Source of the DNA: Candidatus Obscuribacterales bacterium
GTDB taxonomy: Bacteria > Cyanobacteriota > Vampirovibrionia > Obscuribacterales > Obscuribacteraceae
Assembly: GCA_949127735.1 (NCBI GenBank)
Contig: CASBPX010000011.1
Location: 1-64,000, forward strand
Reading direction: 5' to 3'
DNA length: 64,000 nt
Part shown: in pieces, positions 61,886 through 64,000 of the stretch
Position numbering within the stretch: the stretch's first letter is position 1
Layout of the letters: every line of letters begins with the position of its first letter
The notes under the pieces: generated by a model
The model's database searches: none
Told to the model about the DNA's origin: nothing
The model's input: only the letters and a program-made list of their open reading frames with translations
Translations under genes and position numbers: made by a program

Positions 61886-63445
61886 TCAGGCCGAAGTCTC
61901 TGCACCTGGGCCACTGATTCTCAATTTTTCCAGTTGTGCTTTCATTAAGCCCGTATCGGCAAATCTTTTTGTAGTATCAGGAGCGGTGGCGCAAGCAACA
62001 ATGTCATTTAGCTCAGAGCTAATTTGCGCACGCACCGATTGTGGATTTGAAGCAGAGATTGGTTCAGGATCTAGGCCTGTGAGTAGCCAATAAAGCGTGC
62101 AGCCGCAAGCATAAACATCACTTTGAATAGTTGCCTTGCCACGGAATTGCTCAGGTGGTACATAGCAATGCTTGCCCACCATCGTTTTCGTTTCTCTAGT
62201 CTCAAGCTGCTCGGCTACATTAAAATCAATCAGGGCGAGCTCGCCGTTAGAACGCAGCAGAAGATTTTCCGGAGTGAAGTCGCGGTGAATGATAGGCGGA
62301 GCAAGCTTATGCATGTACTCAAGCACATCGCACATGGCTACGGCAAGCACCACTGCCCGTGCCGGATCTAGGGCACCTTCGTCTAATACTAACTTGCGCA
62401 AAGATTTACCGTCTATATATTCAAGCACCAGGTAAGCTCTTTGCCCGTCCACAAAACAATCAATAAGTTTCACGATACGCTCATGCGAAAGTTTCTCCAG
62501 CAATTTGGCTTCGTGTTCAACATTTTCCAGAGCTCGTTTGCGAATTTCTATGCCACCTCGATTGGGCAGCACAAATTCTTTCAGTACCACTTGTTTTAGA
62601 TCATTTGTTTGCGCTAAATAAGTGACTGATTGACCACCTGCCGCCAATCGGCTGACAATTTCATATTGGCCGGCAAGCACGGTCTCACCTGGCTCAAGCG
62701 GCCCCATAGAAAGCCGCAAGCGGTCACCACCATCAAGGGTATCAAGCCATAATTTGGTAAAAGATTGACCACTGTGCTCTTCCAACTCGAGCAACTCAGC
62801 CCCAAGTTTTTCAGCAGGTATCAAATTTCTAAATGCCCGCAAGATAATCGGCAAATCTGCTTCATGAGTAATAGCGGCCATATCTAGACGCAGCTTGAGA
62901 ATTTGCCTGTTTTTTACGCTCATGCACCACAGTGATGGTGCAATTAAGCGCAATATTCGGCGTAAATGGGTCGGCACATTATCTTTATTGATGTAAAGGT
63001 CGATTGCATTTGACTTGTAATAGCCTCTAGAAAATTTCGAGACGCCGACGAAATCTATATACTCAAGGCTGATCCAGGGTGTCGACCACAAACCCAAAAA
63101 CGAGAGCCAGTGAAGTCTTATGCCTTCACTACCGATTTGAATATTAGTTGGGGCGGTAATCAAAGGGTAGGTAATTATCAGCAAGTAAAAATAGACAGCT
63201 ACGTTTATCCACAAGGTAGAAAAATTACCGAGGTATCCGGGCAAAATGTCTGACAGCCAGCCAATACCAAAATAGATAATCGCAATCAAGGCGAGCATCT
63301 TGAGCATATTCTTACGCATATCGGCTTCTTGCCTGAGTTTATGACGAAAGCGTCCCTGTGCCCGCCAGGCACTGTAAGGAATATAAGCTTCATAAGCGCC
63401 GGGAGGCAGCTGCCCAAGAGCGATAATTTTTTTAGGTCGAGTCAT
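61886..63445 (-). CDS. Membrane-anchored Ser/Thr protein kinase
   Basis: A 519-residue protein. The N-terminal 230 residues have two hydrophobic segments (KMLALIAIIYFGIGWLSDIL; LWINVAVYFYLLIITYPLIT) and a PH-like or sensor-like region. A Hanks-type kinase domain follows (about 260-515): LVLKEFVLP lysine, HRDFTPEN (H387-R388-D389), D407-F-N where D-F-G is usual, and CYVPPEQFRGKATIQSDVYA. The loop has Thr in place of the Ser/Thr-kinase Lys of HRDLKPEN. Its start overlaps the stop of the upstream kinase (ATGA). Catalysis remains likely but is not certain. Confidence 0.85.
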   Translation of the reverse strand: MTRPKKIIALGQLPPGAYEAYIPYSAWRAQGRFRHKLRQEADMRKNMLKMLALIAIIYFGIGWLSDILPGYLGNFSTLWINVAVYFYLLIITYPLITAPTNIQIGSEGIRLHWLSFLGLWSTPWISLEYIDFVGVSKFSRGYYKSNAIDLYINKDNVPTHLRRILRLIAPSLWCMSVKNRQILKLRLDMAAITHEADLPIILRAFRNLIPAEKLGAELLELEEHSGQSFTKLWLDTLDGGDRLRLSMGPLEPGETVLAGQYEIVSRLAAGGQSVTYLAQTNDLKQVVLKEFVLPNRGGIEIRKRALENVEHEAKLLEKLSHERIVKLIDCFVDGQRAYLVLEYIDGKSLRKLVLDEGALDPARAVVLAVAMCDVLEYMHKLAPPIIHRDFTPENLLLRSNGELALIDFNVAEQLETRETKTMVGKHCYVPPEQFRGKATIQSDVYACGCTLYWLLTGLDPEPISASNPQSVRAQISSELNDIVACATAPDTTKRFADTGLMKAQLEKLRISGPGAETSA

Positions 63446-64000
63446 AATCTTCTCTTGCTCGAGTTAGTATCGCAAGTGGTGCCCACCTGATCAAAGTCCT
63501 CTAAAGCAGAGGCCGCAGAATTTGGGCGATCTTGGCAGTCGAAGGCAGTCAGTCTAGCCACCAGATTATCTGCGGCAGCACTAACCGCTTGATTTTTTTC
63601 TGCAGGGTGCGAACAGCTTAGAGCTTCCGGATCTTCACCGGTTAAAAGGTAAAACATTGTGGCGCCGAGGGCGTAAAGATCGCTTGCCTGACTGGCTTTT
63701 CCTCGCAACTGCTCGGGAGCTATATAACACTGCTTACCAATCATGGTGCCTGTTGCCTGGCCAACAAATTCGTTGGCTGCGCCAAAATCGATTAATACAA
63801 TAGAACGATCTTCTTTAATGATTACATTCTCCGGCGTCAGGTCACGATGCAGCAAAGGCGGCTCCTGACCATGCAAATAAACAAGTATTTCAGCCAATTG
63901 TCGCCCCCAGCCAAGAACGTCTTTTTCTTTCTGTTTGCCTTTAGCTTTGACGAGCTGGTTCAAGGTTAGGCCAGGAATATACTCGAGCACCAGGTAGTCG
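63442..64000 (-). CDS. Ser/Thr protein kinase, 5' end cut by the window edge
   Basis: The C-terminal 186 residues of a Hanks-type kinase; the frame is open to the right edge. Visible are the hinge (DYLVLEYIPG), HRDLTPEN, IDFGAANEF (normal DFG) and YIAPEQLRGKASQASDLYAL. It ends 4 bases inside the start of the next kinase, so the two are translationally coupled. The N-terminal part, including any membrane anchor, lies outside the window. Confidence 0.88.
   Translation of the reverse strand, partial: DYLVLEYIPGLTLNQLVKAKGKQKEKDVLGWGRQLAEILVYLHGQEPPLLHRDLTPENVIIKEDRSIVLIDFGAANEFVGQATGTMIGKQCYIAPEQLRGKASQASDLYALGATMFYLLTGEDPEALSCSHPAEKNQAVSAAADNLVARLTAFDCQDRPNSAASALEDFDQVGTTCDTNSSKRRL

Overview
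The window is 64 kb of chromosome from a Gram-negative-like heterotrophic bacterium. Base composition is near 50% GC, genes are packed on both strands, and ATGA and TAATG overlaps are frequent. My best guess is a non-photosynthetic relative of the cyanobacteria (Vampirovibrionia/Melainabacteria, Obscuribacterales type). This is inferred from style, not proven: many TPR proteins, lipoproteins with Gly/Ser/Asn-rich tails, DUF4388 with degenerate GGDEF domains, MshEN-like repeats, and Ser/Thr kinases with an HRDxTPEN loop. A planctomycete-like lineage is the main alternative. I see no tRNA, rRNA, CRISPR array, insertion sequence or phage module.

Layout. 1-4.3 kb: alpha-glucan use (GH14 beta-amylase, cut by the window edge; SLC45-like sugar transporter; SMP-30 lactonase). 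4.3-7.6 kb: a Gly-rich exported protein, an exported SnoaL-like protein and a degenerate RelA/SpoT-like protein, all on the minus strand. 7.8-14.5 kb: a lipoprotein, a structured leader plus YbiT-type ABC-F ATPase, an animal-type glutaminase with ankyrin repeats, truncated haemoglobin, a VOC protein, an EF-hand protein and a CDF metal exporter. 14.6-17.4 kb: small unknown proteins and a TPR protein. 17.6-21.2 kb: a coupled pair made of a GH63/GH37-like hydrolase and an exported debranching-type enzyme. 21.3-25.8 kb: agmatinase-family enzyme, a PD-(D/E)XK-like protein and the preQ0/preQ1 genes queC-queD-queE plus queF. 25.9-30.5 kb: a frameshifted lipoprotein gene, a ClC/CBS protein, an exported cytidine/guanine-deaminase-fold protein and an Asn-rich exported protein. 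30.6-36.4 kb: a minus-strand cluster that looks like lipid remodelling (exported patatin, then ligase-ACP-acyltransferase fusion, then a DUF1345-like membrane protein, then four MshEN-like repeats). 36.6-44.4 kb: TPR and unknown proteins, including two large unknown ORFs followed by a 28-residue membrane microprotein. 44.5-50 kb: tandem Usp, a Ser/Gly/Arg-rich lipoprotein, an unknown protein, an Lrp/AsnC regulator and an aminotransferase. 49.2-54 kb: two divergent genes with degenerate GGDEF domains (one also with DUF4388), then TPR/TonB-like and TPR proteins. 54-64 kb: YchJ, YqeY and an exported repeat protein; a VIT/vWA-like membrane protein behind a long hairpin-rich leader; unknown proteins; a CvfC-like Nfu_N/HEAT protein; a small membrane protein; and two Ser/Thr kinases in tandem, the second cut by the window edge.

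Together the genes describe a scavenging heterotroph that breaks down alpha-glucans outside or in the periplasm, imports the sugar, recycles nitrogen (glutaminase, agmatinase, exported deaminase) and remodels lipids. It appears to signal through Ser/Thr kinases and cyclic-dinucleotide-like domains that have often lost catalytic residues. The observations most worth pursuing are the degenerate GGDEF pair, the lipid cluster with its MshEN-repeat protein, the VIT/vWA gene with its leader, the animal-like glutaminase, the exported deaminase and the frameshifted lipoprotein.
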